Of a stretch of DNA of 64,000 bases, positions 49,790 to 59,564 are shown piece after piece. Source of the DNA: Chitinophaga rupis (GTDB lineage Bacteria; Bacteroidota; Bacteroidia; Chitinophagales; Chitinophagaceae); assembly GCF_900109685.1 (NCBI RefSeq), contig NZ_FOBB01000007.1, positions 62,001 through 126,000 on the forward strand, written 5' to 3'. Each line of letters begins with the position of its first letter. Position 1 is the first letter of the stretch. The position numbers and the translations under genes are program-made. The notes beneath the pieces are model-generated. The model was not told the DNA's origin and did not search any database. It worked only from the letters and a program-made list of their open reading frames with translations.

Positions 49790-51211
49790 TTGACAACTTT
49801 CTTCCTCAATAACAACCTTTTACACACCGATATGCCCCCGGGGATGTTGCTGCTGGATTTTATCCGCTACCATCAACATTTGACCGGCACTAAAATTGGC
49901 TGTAACGAGGGTGATTGCGGCGCCTGTACGGTGCTGATAGGCAGCCTTGTCAATAACCGCCTGCAATACCGCTCTTTTACCTCCTGCCTTACACCCCTGG
50001 GTAATGTACATGGCAAACATGTAGTAACTATTGAAGGGATTAATATGCAGGAACTAAACCCAATTCAGCAGGCTATGTACGATGAATCAGCCACCCAGTG
50101 TGGGTTTTGCACGCCGGGTTTTGTAATGTCGCTGGCAGGTTTTTGTTTAAGTGAAGCTGCGCCCACCACGCAGCAGGCCATTACGGCTATTGATGGCAAC
50201 ATTTGCCGCTGCACAGGGTATAAATCCATAGAGCGGGCCGCAGCCAGGGTAGCGCAGCTGGTGCAGGACCGGGGTGAAGTGGCGCCCGCTGTATTTGCAG
50301 CGGAACAACAGATACTACCCGCTTATTTTTCCAATATTAAAGAACGCCTGCAAACCTTGCAGCAATCCCTGAACGGGGAAATGACGCCGGCTGAAGATGT
50401 GCGCGCACACTACGTAGGCGGCGGCACGGATGTATATGTGCAAAAGCCGGAGGAGATGAAACAGAAGGCCATTCGCTTTTTGTTTGATCAGCCGCCCCTG
50501 AACGGCATTACCCGGCAGGGCAGCCGCGTGATATTAGGGCCCGCCGTAACGGTTACGGACCTGCAGGAATCGCCTGTTATGCAGGATTGTTTTCCGCAGC
50601 TGGATGAGTGTATAAAGCTGGTATCCTCTACGCCTATACGTAACATGGCCACCATTGGCGGTAACTTTATTAATGCTTCCCCCATCGGGGATTTCACCAT
50701 TTTCTTCCTTGCGCTGGATGCAACATTGGTATTGAGCGATGGGGAACATACCCGTGAGCTGCCGTTGCGCCAATTGTACAAAGGTTATAAACAGCTGAAC
50801 AAAACACCGGAAGAATATATTACGCAGCTCTGGTTTGAGTGGCCGGAAACTGCGCAGCACCTGTTCCGCTTTGAAAAAGTAAGCAAACGTACCCACCTGG
50901 ATATTGCCAGTGTAAACACCGCGCTGCACATTCGTATGGAGCAGGAGGTAATGGCGGAGGTGCACCTGGCTGTCGGTGGCGTAGGTCCGGTGCCGATGCG
51001 GCTGGAACGTACCGCTGCTTTTTTACAGGGACGATGGCTAAGCGTCGCGCTGCTGCAGGAGGCGCTGAACATTGCCCAAACAGAAATTACTCCGATCAGC
51101 GATGCACGGGGTACGGAAGCGTATAAACGATTGTTACTGAGCCAGCTGATCAAAGCGCATTTCATAAGCCTGTTCCCGCAACTATCCGTGGCAGACCTTT
51201 TAAATCTTTAG
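49790..51211 (+). CDS. xdhA: Xanthine dehydrogenase small subunit (2Fe-2S and FAD domains)
   Basis: Protein of 473 residues starting at TTG 49790; the frame upstream offers no better start and the N-terminus M-T-T-F-F-L-N-N fits the family. The first [2Fe-2S] centre uses Cys38, Cys43, Cys46 and Cys66 (GCNEGDCGACTVLIG), the second Cys104, Cys107, Cys139 and Cys141 (CGFCTPGF, ICRCTGY). The FAD domain follows from about 190 (YVGGGTDVYVQKP, PIRNMATIGGNFINASPIGD). It passes electrons from hypoxanthine/xanthine oxidation to NAD+. It lies 3 bp before the large-subunit gene. Confidence 0.93.
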   Translation: MTTFFLNNNLLHTDMPPGMLLLDFIRYHQHLTGTKIGCNEGDCGACTVLIGSLVNNRLQYRSFTSCLTPLGNVHGKHVVTIEGINMQELNPIQQAMYDESATQCGFCTPGFVMSLAGFCLSEAAPTTQQAITAIDGNICRCTGYKSIERAAARVAQLVQDRGEVAPAVFAAEQQILPAYFSNIKERLQTLQQSLNGEMTPAEDVRAHYVGGGTDVYVQKPEEMKQKAIRFLFDQPPLNGITRQGSRVILGPAVTVTDLQESPVMQDCFPQLDECIKLVSSTPIRNMATIGGNFINASPIGDFTIFFLALDATLVLSDGEHTRELPLRQLYKGYKQLNKTPEEYITQLWFEWPETAQHLFRFEKVSKRTHLDIASVNTALHIRMEQEVMAEVHLAVGGVGPVPMRLERTAAFLQGRWLSVALLQEALNIAQTEITPISDARGTEAYKRLLLSQLIKAHFISLFPQLSVADLLNL

Positions 51212-51214
51212 CAG

Positions 51215-53524
51215 ATGAAGAATATAGATGCCGGCACACATGTAAAAGGAGGATCAGTTTACCTGGATGATATTCCACTGGTGAATGGTACATTGTTTGG
51301 CGCGGCATATGGCTCCCCCGTAGCGCATGGCAATATTGAGCAGCTGGATGTAACGGAAGCGGCACAAATGCCCGGGGTAGTAAGGATCTTTACCTATGCA
51401 GATATTACCGGCGAAAACCAGATAGGAGGTATTATTCCCGACGAGCCGCTGTTTGCCGAAGGGCAAACCCATTTTTGCGGTATGCCGCTGGCCTTTGTAG
51501 TAGCCACCAGTAATGAGGCGGCCCGTGCTGCGGTTAAAAAAATAAAAACTGCCATTACACCCCTGCCGGTGATCACCGACCCGCGGGAGGCGCAGGCCAG
51601 GGGCGAGCTCATAGTACCGCCCCGCACTTTTACATTGGGCGATGTGAGCGCTGCCTGGCAGCAGTGCACGCATGTAATAGAAGGCCGGGCCGATACCAAC
51701 GGGCAGGAGCATTTGTATATAGAAACACAGGGCGCGTATGTAATTCCGCAGGAAAATGATGTGCTGAAAATATATTCCTCTACCCAGGGGCCTACTGCTG
51801 TGCAACGGGCCGTATCAAGATCTGTGGGCCTGCCCATGCATATGCTGGATGTGGAGATAACCCGCCTGGGTGGCGGGTTTGGTGGCAAAGAAGACCAGGC
51901 TAATACCTGGGCCGCATTATGTGCCCTGGCAGCCCATCACTTAAAAAAGCCGGTAAAATATTCACTGCACCGTATGGATGATATGGCCATGACGGGTAAG
52001 CGGCATCCCTACTCCTCCGATTTCAAAATAGGGCTGGACCATGAGCTGAAAATTGTAGCATACGAGGTTACTTTTTATCAGAATGCCGGCGCAGCGGCCG
52101 ACCTGTCGCCTGCCGTAATGGAGCGCACTTTGTTCCATTGCACTAATTCCTATTTTATTCCCAATGTAAAGGCCACAGCTTATAGCTGCCGCACGCATTT
52201 ACCGCCTAATACGGCTTTCAGGGGATTTGGCGGTCCACAGGGCATGTTTGTAATTGAAGCGGCTATCGCCAAAGCTGCTGCTGTGCTGGATGTGCCTGCC
52301 GCTAAGATCCAGCGACAGAACCTGCTGCATACCGGCGATGAATTTCCTTACGGGCAAAAGGCGCAAAGCGAGGCGCATGCCTGCTGGAACAAGGCGGAGG
52401 AATGGTATGATACAGCCGCCATCCGGCACAACATCTTTACATTTAATACCGCCAATAAGCTGTATAAAAAAGGCATGGCCATGATGCCGGTATGTTTTGG
52501 TATTTCCTTTACCAAAACACTCATGAACCAGGCCCGCGCATTGGTGCATGTGTATACGGATGGCAGTGTGAGCGTAAGCACCGGCGCCATAGAAATGGGG
52601 CAGGGGGTGAACACAAAAATAGTACAGGTAGCAGCAGCCGTATTCGGGCTGCCTGCGGATAAGGTACGTATACAGCCTACCAGCACTTTCCGCATTGCCA
52701 ACACATCGCCCTCCGCAGCCAGCGCCACGGCCGACCTGAATGGCAAAGCCACCTGGATGGCCTGCACCGCTATTGCCGGCCGTTTAAAGGAGGTAGCAGC
52801 CGCTGAGTTGAATGTAAACGTTAATGCTATCACCTTCCAACAGGAACGGGTATACGTACACGGAGCACCAACAGACTGGGACTGGAAGAAGCTGCTGATG
52901 GCCGCTTACGCAAAACGGGTAAGCCTTTCTGAACATGCGCACTACGCCACGCCTGAAATACACTTTGATGGTGCTAAGGAAAAGGGCCATCCCTTTGCCT
53001 ACCATGTGTATGGCACGGCCATACTGGAAGTAACGGTCGATTGCCTGCGTGGCACCTACACCATAGATACCGTAAAAGTGGTGCACGACTTTGGCGCCAG
53101 CATGAACCCCGCTATAGACCAGGGCCAGATAGAAGGCGGCATTGTACAGGGCATTGGCTGGATGACCATGGAGGAAGTGATCTATGATGCAGAAGGGCGC
53201 CTGCGCTCCAACGCACTTTCCACCTACAAAGTGCCGGATATTTATGCAGCGCCGAAAGAGATCCTGATAGAATTTCTGGATACCCAGCAGGACAACCTGG
53301 CCATTTTTCGCTCAAAGGCAGTAGGGGAGCCGCCTTTGATGTATGGCATTGGGGCATGGTTTGCATTACGCAATGCCATGCTGGCCTTTAACCCCGCCGC
53401 CGATATTCCCTTTACCACACCCATGACACCGGAAAAAGTATTACTGGCTTTGTATTCAAAACCAGCCAACGGAACTATTGTAGCGCATGAAAATACAGTT
53501 AGCCACCTGGCAGTTGATAAATAA
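51215..53524 (+). CDS. xdhB: Xanthine dehydrogenase large subunit (molybdopterin)
   Basis: Molybdopterin-binding subunit of 769 residues. Family motifs include RLGGGFGGKEDQA, AFRGFGGPQGMFVIE, EMGQGVNTKIVQVAA, MNPAIDQGQIEGGIVQGIGW and VGEPPLMYG, which contains the catalytic Glu of the molybdenum site. It oxidises hypoxanthine to xanthine and xanthine to urate together with XdhA. The 3' end overlaps the xdhC gene by 38 bp. No molybdenum-cofactor synthesis gene is in the window. Confidence 0.95.
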   Translation: MKNIDAGTHVKGGSVYLDDIPLVNGTLFGAAYGSPVAHGNIEQLDVTEAAQMPGVVRIFTYADITGENQIGGIIPDEPLFAEGQTHFCGMPLAFVVATSNEAARAAVKKIKTAITPLPVITDPREAQARGELIVPPRTFTLGDVSAAWQQCTHVIEGRADTNGQEHLYIETQGAYVIPQENDVLKIYSSTQGPTAVQRAVSRSVGLPMHMLDVEITRLGGGFGGKEDQANTWAALCALAAHHLKKPVKYSLHRMDDMAMTGKRHPYSSDFKIGLDHELKIVAYEVTFYQNAGAAADLSPAVMERTLFHCTNSYFIPNVKATAYSCRTHLPPNTAFRGFGGPQGMFVIEAAIAKAAAVLDVPAAKIQRQNLLHTGDEFPYGQKAQSEAHACWNKAEEWYDTAAIRHNIFTFNTANKLYKKGMAMMPVCFGISFTKTLMNQARALVHVYTDGSVSVSTGAIEMGQGVNTKIVQVAAAVFGLPADKVRIQPTSTFRIANTSPSAASATADLNGKATWMACTAIAGRLKEVAAAELNVNVNAITFQQERVYVHGAPTDWDWKKLLMAAYAKRVSLSEHAHYATPEIHFDGAKEKGHPFAYHVYGTAILEVTVDCLRGTYTIDTVKVVHDFGASMNPAIDQGQIEGGIVQGIGWMTMEEVIYDAEGRLRSNALSTYKVPDIYAAPKEILIEFLDTQQDNLAIFRSKAVGEPPLMYGIGAWFALRNAMLAFNPAADIPFTTPMTPEKVLLALYSKPANGTIVAHENTVSHLAVDK

Positions 53525-54464
53525 TTGTTTACAGCAGCAGGTACCTGTAATGCTGTTGTACGTGCTGCAAAGCCATGGCAGCAGCCCGGGCCGCCCTGGC
53601 TTTTTTATGGCAGTAGCGGCCAATGGCGCCATGGAAGGCTCTATTGGTGGGGGCATTATGGAGCACAAGTTTGTGGAAATGGCCAGGGAACGGTTACGGC
53701 AGCACGAAGATGAAACCACCATCCGCAAACAAGTGCACAATAAAAATGCGGTGAAAGATCAAAGCGGCATGATCTGCTCCGGTGAGCAAACTATTTTATT
53801 ATACCGGGTAAAACAGGAGGAAGCACCTGCTATACAGCAGATCATTACCTGCCTGCAGCAGCATCGGCAGGTCGGGTTACAGCTATCGCCGGAAGGCCTG
53901 CATTTCCGGGAAAGCTTTATGCCGCAGGATGAGCCTTACTTTGAGATGACCGGTGAAAATAGCTGGGTGTACCAGGAGAATACCGGTTACCGCTCGCACC
54001 TGTTCATTATCGGTGGCGGCCATTGTGCGTTGGCCCTTTCCCGGCTTATGAGCACAATGAACTTTTACATTCATGTGTATGACGACCGGCCGGAGCTGCA
54101 TACTATCCTGCAAAATGATTATGCCGATGAAAAAAATACGTTAACCGATTACAGCCAGCTGGCAGAGAAAATACCTGCCGGCCATCACCATTACGTAGTG
54201 GTCATGACCTTTGGTTACCGTACGGATGATATTGCCATCCGCGCCTTGCTCAATAAAAAATTCCGCTACTTTGGCATATTGGGCAGTAAAAGCAAAATAG
54301 AAAAAATGTTTGAAGTGTACATCGCTGAAGGCTTTAAGCCGGAACAGCTGTATAACCTGTATGCCCCGGTAGGCCTGCCTATTAACAGCCATACGCCGGA
54401 GGAGATTGCCGTGAGCATTGCCGCGGAAATCATTCAGGTTAAGAACAAGAACAAAGAAGATTAA
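53487..54464 (+). CDS. xdhC: XdhC-type molybdenum cofactor maturation factor
   Basis: Accessory protein of 325 residues that binds, sulfurates and inserts the molybdenum cofactor into xanthine dehydrogenase. The N-terminal XdhC domain reads LQSHGSSPGRPGFFMAV and GSIGGGIMEHKFVEMA; a C-terminal Rossmann domain begins at about 170 (HLFIIGGGHCALALSRLM) and includes VVMTFGYRTDDIAI and FGILGSKSKIEKMF. The 38-bp overlap with xdhB and the conserved order xdhA-xdhB-xdhC indicate one transcript. It converges on the uricase gene 3 bp away. Confidence 0.92.
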   Translation: MKIQLATWQLINNCLQQQVPVMLLYVLQSHGSSPGRPGFFMAVAANGAMEGSIGGGIMEHKFVEMARERLRQHEDETTIRKQVHNKNAVKDQSGMICSGEQTILLYRVKQEEAPAIQQIITCLQQHRQVGLQLSPEGLHFRESFMPQDEPYFEMTGENSWVYQENTGYRSHLFIIGGGHCALALSRLMSTMNFYIHVYDDRPELHTILQNDYADEKNTLTDYSQLAEKIPAGHHHYVVVMTFGYRTDDIAIRALLNKKFRYFGILGSKSKIEKMFEVYIAEGFKPEQLYNLYAPVGLPINSHTPEEIAVSIAAEIIQVKNKNKED

Positions 54465-54467
54465 AAT

Positions 54468-55313
54468 TTACTCCCGCACCAGGGTACCGCTAATATAACC
54501 ATACGGCGCATCGGTAGCTACAAATACCTCGTTCTGGTTTTTCATGCCAAAGGGTTCCAGGTTAAAGGGAATATGATGCTTGTTGGGCATTACCAGGCTA
54601 ATTTCCTGCACGGCGTCATAGGCTTCCAGCACTGCTTTTCCCATATCATACAGGGTTTGTTGTACCGAAAGGCTTTTGTGGTGCGCAAAGGTGTGTAACA
54701 GCGTATGGCGGATGTTGCTGTACAATGCGCTGAAATCACCTGCCGGTTTGGTATAGCGCCAGGTAGCGGTGCATTGCGTGGCCAGTATGCGGTCGCTGGC
54801 TGGTTTAAGGGTGGTAAAGGCATCCTGGATATAATGCTCAAAAGCAGAATCGGTGGTTTTCAGGATCAGCAGGTCGGAGATGCCGGCAGTAACGCTAAGG
54901 GCATTGCCTTCCTGCAAAATAAGGGCCGTATGTTTTTCCGCTCCGCCGCCGGTATAGGCGTGCGGGTGTAACTCTCCGTTAAACTGCATGCGGGTCCAGC
55001 TATGTTCCTGTATTTCCACCTGCACCTTATGTACCCGCGGATTATTAGTGGTAAAGTGATTAGCCAGGTACAGCGCAAAATCTTCAATGCTGCCGGTAAA
55101 ATGATCTTTGGCTAAAGCGTATACGGTATTCTTCTGTGTGTCGGTAGGCAGTATGCGGGTATTATCGCCCTGGGTATAAGCGGTTTCAAAATCACCTTCC
55201 AGCAGCGTATTCACAGATACCTGGCGAAATTCATGGTGGTCGGCATGCCGGATGATCTTTGACAATTCCACCGCATTTTTGCCATAGGCGTTCTCACCCA
55301 GTTTGATTTTCAT
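54468..55313 (-). CDS. Urate oxidase (uricase)
   Basis: Cofactor-free uricase of 281 residues: urate plus O2 to 5-hydroxyisourate. The tunnelling-fold motifs are LGENAYGKNAVELSKI at the start, GDFETAYTQGDNTRILPTDT with the active-site Thr/Asp/Asn segment, VQVEIQEHSWTRM, and the C-terminal NKHHIPFNLEPFG. It is the only gene of the purine cluster on the minus strand, between xdhC (3 bp, convergent) and the divergent allantoinase operon, so its expression can be controlled separately from the other enzymes. Confidence 0.93.
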   Translation of the reverse strand: MKIKLGENAYGKNAVELSKIIRHADHHEFRQVSVNTLLEGDFETAYTQGDNTRILPTDTQKNTVYALAKDHFTGSIEDFALYLANHFTTNNPRVHKVQVEIQEHSWTRMQFNGELHPHAYTGGGAEKHTALILQEGNALSVTAGISDLLILKTTDSAFEHYIQDAFTTLKPASDRILATQCTATWRYTKPAGDFSALYSNIRHTLLHTFAHHKSLSVQQTLYDMGKAVLEAYDAVQEISLVMPNKHHIPFNLEPFGMKNQNEVFVATDAPYGYISGTLVRE

Positions 55314-55390
55314 AGAGCTTGTTTTACTTAACTTTAGCGTATCCTAATTTAAAAAATTAATTCTACTTTTAGTAAAACCGGCTCCCGTGT

Positions 55391-56722
55391 ATGTTTGATC
55401 TGGCTATAAGCGGCAACAATATCCTTACGCGCGATGGGCTGCAACGCGCGGTGGTATTAGTGAGCCATGGCCGGATAGTGGATGTGGTGCCTGCCCTGCC
55501 GGATAATATTTCCCCTGATAGCATTACAGATATAGGCAACCGGCTGCTGATGCCCGGGGTTATTGACCCGCATGTACATATTAATGAACCTGGCCGTACG
55601 GAATGGGAAGGGTTTGAAACCGCTACCCACGCTGCCATTGCAGGCGGTATTACTACCCTGGTAGATATGCCGCTGAATGCATCGCCGGTTACTACCACGG
55701 TAAAAGCCTTTGAACAAAAATTGGTGGCTGCCGGAAAACAGCTGCATAACAATTGCGGCTTCTGGGGCGGGGTAGTGCCGGGTAATGAAAAGGAGATCCC
55801 CGGTTTAATTGACAAAGGTGTACTGGGTTTTAAAGCATTCCTCACGCATTCCGGGATTGACGATTTTCCCAACGTTACGGCCGCTGACCTGGAAAAGGTA
55901 ATGCCCCTTATTGCTGAAAGTAATTTGCCTTTACTGGTGCATTGCGAATTAAGTGATGATGCAGCCTCCCCTGTAACGGATCCTCATTCATACCAACAAT
56001 ACCTGGCCTCCCGGCCCACGCATTGGGAAGATGCTGCCATTGCCTTAATGATACAGCTGTGTGAAAAGTACCGCTGCCGCGTGCATATTGTGCACCTGTC
56101 GGCCGCATCGTCCATAGCGCCGTTGCGGCAGGCCAAAGAAAAGGGATTGCCCATTACCGTTGAAACCGCGCAGCACTATTTATACTTTAATGCGGAAACT
56201 ATCGCTGACGGGCAAACGCAGTTTAAATGCGCGCCGCCCGTTCGTGATAAAGCCAATAATGAACAGTTATGGGAAGCCTTGCAGCAGGGTATTATTGATT
56301 TTGTGGCTACAGATCATTCGCCTGCTATGCCTGCCCTTAAACAGCTGGAAAGTGGTAACTTCAGCAAAGCCTGGGGCGGCATAGCCTCTTTACAGCTGGC
56401 CTTACCCGTGCTGTGGACCGCTGCCCGCAAAAGAAATATCCCGGTAACAGCCATGGCCCAATGGTTAGGGGCTGCACCGGCCCGGCTGGCAGGTTTGCAA
56501 AAAGGCATGATCGCTAAAGGGTATAGTGCCGACTTTGTAATATGGGACCCCGAAGCCACGTTTAAGGTAACAGAAAGTATATTGCATCATAAACATAAGG
56601 TTACACCATATATCAATGAAACCCTGTATGGGGTAGTGGAGCAAACTTATTTGGGGGGCCGGCTGGTATGTGACAGGGGCCGTTTAACGGCGCCGCATAC
56701 CGGCAACATCATATTAAGATAA
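55391..56722 (+). CDS. allB: Allantoinase
   Basis: Amidohydrolase of 443 residues that opens allantoin to allantoate. Two-metal site: His61 and His63 in DPHVHINEPGRTEWEG, carbamylated Lys148 in GFKAFLTHSG, then HCELSDDA, HIVHLSAASS and VATDHSP. The GGITTLVDMPLN strand is typical of allantoinases. It heads the downstream operon allB-allC-allE-uraD-uraH, 78 bp from the divergent uricase start. Confidence 0.94.
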   Translation: MFDLAISGNNILTRDGLQRAVVLVSHGRIVDVVPALPDNISPDSITDIGNRLLMPGVIDPHVHINEPGRTEWEGFETATHAAIAGGITTLVDMPLNASPVTTTVKAFEQKLVAAGKQLHNNCGFWGGVVPGNEKEIPGLIDKGVLGFKAFLTHSGIDDFPNVTAADLEKVMPLIAESNLPLLVHCELSDDAASPVTDPHSYQQYLASRPTHWEDAAIALMIQLCEKYRCRVHIVHLSAASSIAPLRQAKEKGLPITVETAQHYLYFNAETIADGQTQFKCAPPVRDKANNEQLWEALQQGIIDFVATDHSPAMPALKQLESGNFSKAWGGIASLQLALPVLWTAARKRNIPVTAMAQWLGAAPARLAGLQKGMIAKGYSADFVIWDPEATFKVTESILHHKHKVTPYINETLYGVVEQTYLGGRLVCDRGRLTAPHTGNIILR

Positions 56723-56725
56723 GTC

Positions 56726-57991
56726 ATGCAAACGTACAAACAGCGAGCGGAAGATATTATGGATTGCATACAGGCGCTGGCCCGGATCAGTGAAATGGAT
56801 GGCTGTATTACGCGTACCTATGGTACCGCTGCCTGGCGGCAGGGCGCATTAACCATCATGAGCTGGATGCAGGTTGCCGGGCTAACAGTAGGTATGGATA
56901 ACATTGGAAATGTCAGGGGACGCCTGTCCTGCGGGCTAACCGGCGCCAAAACCTTTGTGATCGCCTCGCATATGGATACGGTAATAAATGCCGGTAAATT
57001 TGATGGGCCGCTTGGCGTGGTTATGGGCCTGGATCTGCTGAAAACATTGGTCCGCAACCGTACTGCGCTTCCTTTTGATATTGAACTGGTAGCTTTTTGT
57101 GATGAGGAAGGCTGCCGTTTTCATACCACTTACCTGGGCAGCAAAGTGCTGGCCGGCACCTTTGAACCGGCTTTGCTGGCGCATACGGATGCCGCCGGTG
57201 TTACTATACAGGATGTGATACATGCCAATGGCAGCCACACTGCCGGTTTGCCGGATGACGCTATACCGGCGCAGGATTGGTTAGGTTATTTTGAAATACA
57301 TATTGAGCAGGGCCCTGTGTTATATGAAAAAGATATACCGGTAGCAGTGGTACAGGCCATTGCCGGGCAAAAAAGAATAGCCGTTACCTTTAGGGGAATG
57401 GCCGGCCATGCAGGTACGGTACCGATGGATATGCGGCAGGATGCCCTGTGTTGTGCAGCAGAATTTGTGCAGGCAGTTGAAAGAACAGCCTTATTACATA
57501 AAGATAAGATAGTGGCTACCGTAGGTAAGCTGCAGGTGGAAAATGCCGCCAGCAACGTAATTCCAGGCCTTGTTACCTGTACGCTGGACCTCAGGAGCCC
57601 CGATGAAAGTATGTTAGCAGCTACATATGAAGCACTGCAGCAAACAGCAGCAGCTATCTGTAAGCAGCGTAACATACTCTTTGAATGGATGCTCGTGCAG
57701 GAAACCGCGCCGGTATTATGCGACACTGGTTTAAATGCATTGCTCACAGCTGCTATTGCGGATGCCGGCTATAAGCCGCTGGCATTAGTGAGCGGGGCCG
57801 GGCACGATGCCGTAGCCATTGCAGCAGTAGCGCCGGTAAGCATGTTATTTGTGCGTTGCTTTAAAGGCATAAGCCATCACCCGCTGGAAGATGTTGCACT
57901 AAAGGATCTTATTGCTGCCGTGGAGGTAGCAGACAATTTTATACAGCATGTTATTCATCAATATGATCAGGTATGGAAATATCAGCATTAA
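56726..57991 (+). CDS. allC: Allantoate amidohydrolase
   Basis: M20-family metallohydrolase of 421 residues: allantoate to (S)-ureidoglycine, CO2 and ammonia. Metal ligands and catalytic residues appear in IASHMDTVINAGKFDGPLGV (His/Asp), AFCDEEGCRFHTTYLGSK (Glu-Glu) and FEIHIEQGPVLYE, with the C-terminal His in GISHHPLEDV. It starts 3 bp after allB and overlaps the next gene by 19 bp. The enzyme product matches the substrate of the following gene, which supports allantoate over ureidoglycolate or N-carbamoyl amino acid as substrate. Confidence 0.92.
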   Translation: MQTYKQRAEDIMDCIQALARISEMDGCITRTYGTAAWRQGALTIMSWMQVAGLTVGMDNIGNVRGRLSCGLTGAKTFVIASHMDTVINAGKFDGPLGVVMGLDLLKTLVRNRTALPFDIELVAFCDEEGCRFHTTYLGSKVLAGTFEPALLAHTDAAGVTIQDVIHANGSHTAGLPDDAIPAQDWLGYFEIHIEQGPVLYEKDIPVAVVQAIAGQKRIAVTFRGMAGHAGTVPMDMRQDALCCAAEFVQAVERTALLHKDKIVATVGKLQVENAASNVIPGLVTCTLDLRSPDESMLAATYEALQQTAAAICKQRNILFEWMLVQETAPVLCDTGLNALLTAAIADAGYKPLALVSGAGHDAVAIAAVAPVSMLFVRCFKGISHHPLEDVALKDLIAAVEVADNFIQHVIHQYDQVWKYQH

Positions 57992-58719
57992 CCCGTTCCG
58001 TGGTAAAAGGCAGCCATGCAGTTATTAGTCCGGACGGATATGTGAACAGTAACGTTCCCGGCTGGACAAACTGCACCGTGAATGTGATCATCAGTGAGGC
58101 TATGGGAGCGCAGCTCACCCAAACCCTCATTACTGCCAGGGAAGGCGGGCGCATTACCGGCGCCACGCACACCTCGCAGGTATTCTTTTACGTGATCAAC
58201 GGCGGCTGCCACGCTACCGCGGACGGTAAAAAGAATTTGCTGAGCACAGGCCGTTTTCTGTATGTGCCCATTGGTAAAACCTATCAGCTGGAAAATATGG
58301 TGCCGGGTACACAAATACTCTGTTTTCATAAAGTGTACGAAAAGCTGGAAGGCTATGCGCCGCCACCGGTGATCTTTGGTGATGCTGCGCAGATCGAGGG
58401 CCCCACCTACCTGGGCGATCCTGCCCTGCGTTTGCAGGTGTTGCTGCCCGATCACCCGGCCTTTGATATGGCGGTGAATATATTTACCTACGATAGCGGC
58501 GGGCACCTGCCTTTTGTGGAAACGCATATTATGGAACACGGCCTGCTGTACCTGCAGGGGCAGGGCGTGTACATGCTGGACCAGGAATGGTACCCCATTA
58601 AAAAAGGCGACTCTATCTGGATGGCGCCGTACTGTCAGCAGTGGTTTACCGCCATGGGTAAGGAACCTGCCGTGTATATTTACTATAAGAATGTAAATCG
58701 TTTTCCCTTTACACCATGA
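57973..58719 (+). CDS. allE: (S)-ureidoglycine aminohydrolase
   Basis: Double-cupin protein of 248 residues that converts (S)-ureidoglycine to (S)-ureidoglycolate and ammonia. The second cupin carries the manganese ligands in the pattern E-x-H-x3-H ... Q (VETHIMEHGLLYLQGQGVYM). The N-terminal TRSVVKGSHAVISPDGYVNS also fits the family. It overlaps allC by 19 bp and the OHCU decarboxylase gene by 4 bp. Confidence 0.9.
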   Translation: MEISALTRSVVKGSHAVISPDGYVNSNVPGWTNCTVNVIISEAMGAQLTQTLITAREGGRITGATHTSQVFFYVINGGCHATADGKKNLLSTGRFLYVPIGKTYQLENMVPGTQILCFHKVYEKLEGYAPPPVIFGDAAQIEGPTYLGDPALRLQVLLPDHPAFDMAVNIFTYDSGGHLPFVETHIMEHGLLYLQGQGVYMLDQEWYPIKKGDSIWMAPYCQQWFTAMGKEPAVYIYYKNVNRFPFTP

Positions 58720-59222
58720 CCATTGAAGCACTTAATAAACTAGCGCCGGCCGCTCTGAAAGAAACCCTTTTTCAATGTTGCGGCTCCGCCACCTGGGTAG
58801 AGCGGATGAGCAGGCGTTTCCCATTCCAGGATGAGGCTGCATTGTACCAGGCCGCAGCAGAGGTTTGGGAAAGCTGTACTACAGGCGACTGGAAAGAAGC
58901 GTTCTCTCATCACCCGATGATAGGTGATCTGGAAGATCTGCAAAAGAAGTTTGCCGGTACTGCCCAATGGGCGGCCAACGAGCAGGCGGCTGTACAACAT
59001 GCTGCCAACGTCACTTTGCTGCTCCTGGCAGAAGGCAACCGCGCCTATTTGCAAAAGTTTGGATATATATTCATAGTTTGCGCTACCGGGAAATCTGCCG
59101 CTGAAATGCTACAACTGTTAGAGGAACGGCTATCCAATACGCCGGAAACAGAAATAAAAATTGCCATGGCAGAACAGGGTAAGATCACCAGGATCCGTTT
59201 ACAAAAATTATTAGCCGTATGA
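58716..59222 (+). CDS. uraD: 2-oxo-4-hydroxy-4-carboxy-5-ureidoimidazoline (OHCU) decarboxylase
   Basis: Helical protein of 168 residues; decarboxylates OHCU to (S)-allantoin. The catalytic histidine lies in HHPMIGDLEDL, and the later segment LAEGNRAYLQKFGYIFIVCATGKSA is the family signature. It is flanked by 4-bp overlaps with allE and the hydroxyisourate hydrolase gene, so the three are translationally coupled. Confidence 0.92.
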   Translation: MTIEALNKLAPAALKETLFQCCGSATWVERMSRRFPFQDEAALYQAAAEVWESCTTGDWKEAFSHHPMIGDLEDLQKKFAGTAQWAANEQAAVQHAANVTLLLLAEGNRAYLQKFGYIFIVCATGKSAAEMLQLLEERLSNTPETEIKIAMAEQGKITRIRLQKLLAV

Positions 59223-59560
59223 CGCAAATAACTACCCATGTATTAGATACCAGCCAGGGAAAGCCGGTGGTGGATATGACTGTTTTTTTATACCAATACC
59301 AGAATAATAACGACTGGGAAGCCATTGGCGGCGGTGCTACGGATGATGATGGCCGCCTGCCGGACATGCTGGGCGAAGATGCCGTATTAACAGAAGGCAT
59401 TTACAAGCTGAAATTTGCTACGGAGGAATATTATGAAAGTGTAGGCATCAATACGTTTTATCCTTATGTGGAAATTGTATTCTATCTCAATAAAGGCGAA
59501 CATTATCATGTGCCGCTGCTGGTAAGCCCGTATGGGTATAGTACCTACCGGGGATCGTGA
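59219..59560 (+). CDS. uraH: 5-hydroxyisourate hydrolase (transthyretin-like)
   Basis: Protein of 113 residues, normal family length, hydrolysing 5-hydroxyisourate to OHCU. THVLDTSQGKPVVDM holds the first active-site His, and the C-terminal tetrapeptide region S-T-Y-R-G-S is the diagnostic Y-R-G-S motif that separates the enzyme from hormone-binding transthyretin. It ends directly before a repeat element that leads into the next gene. Confidence 0.94.
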   Translation: MTQITTHVLDTSQGKPVVDMTVFLYQYQNNNDWEAIGGGATDDDGRLPDMLGEDAVLTEGIYKLKFATEEYYESVGINTFYPYVEIVFYLNKGEHYHVPLLVSPYGYSTYRGS

Positions 59561-59564
59561 TTTT

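Noticed and set aside
57988..58731. Minus-strand open frame of 247 codons opposite the ureidoglycine aminohydrolase gene
   Set aside because: Antisense to a confident cupin enzyme within a tightly overlapping operon; the translation has no family features.
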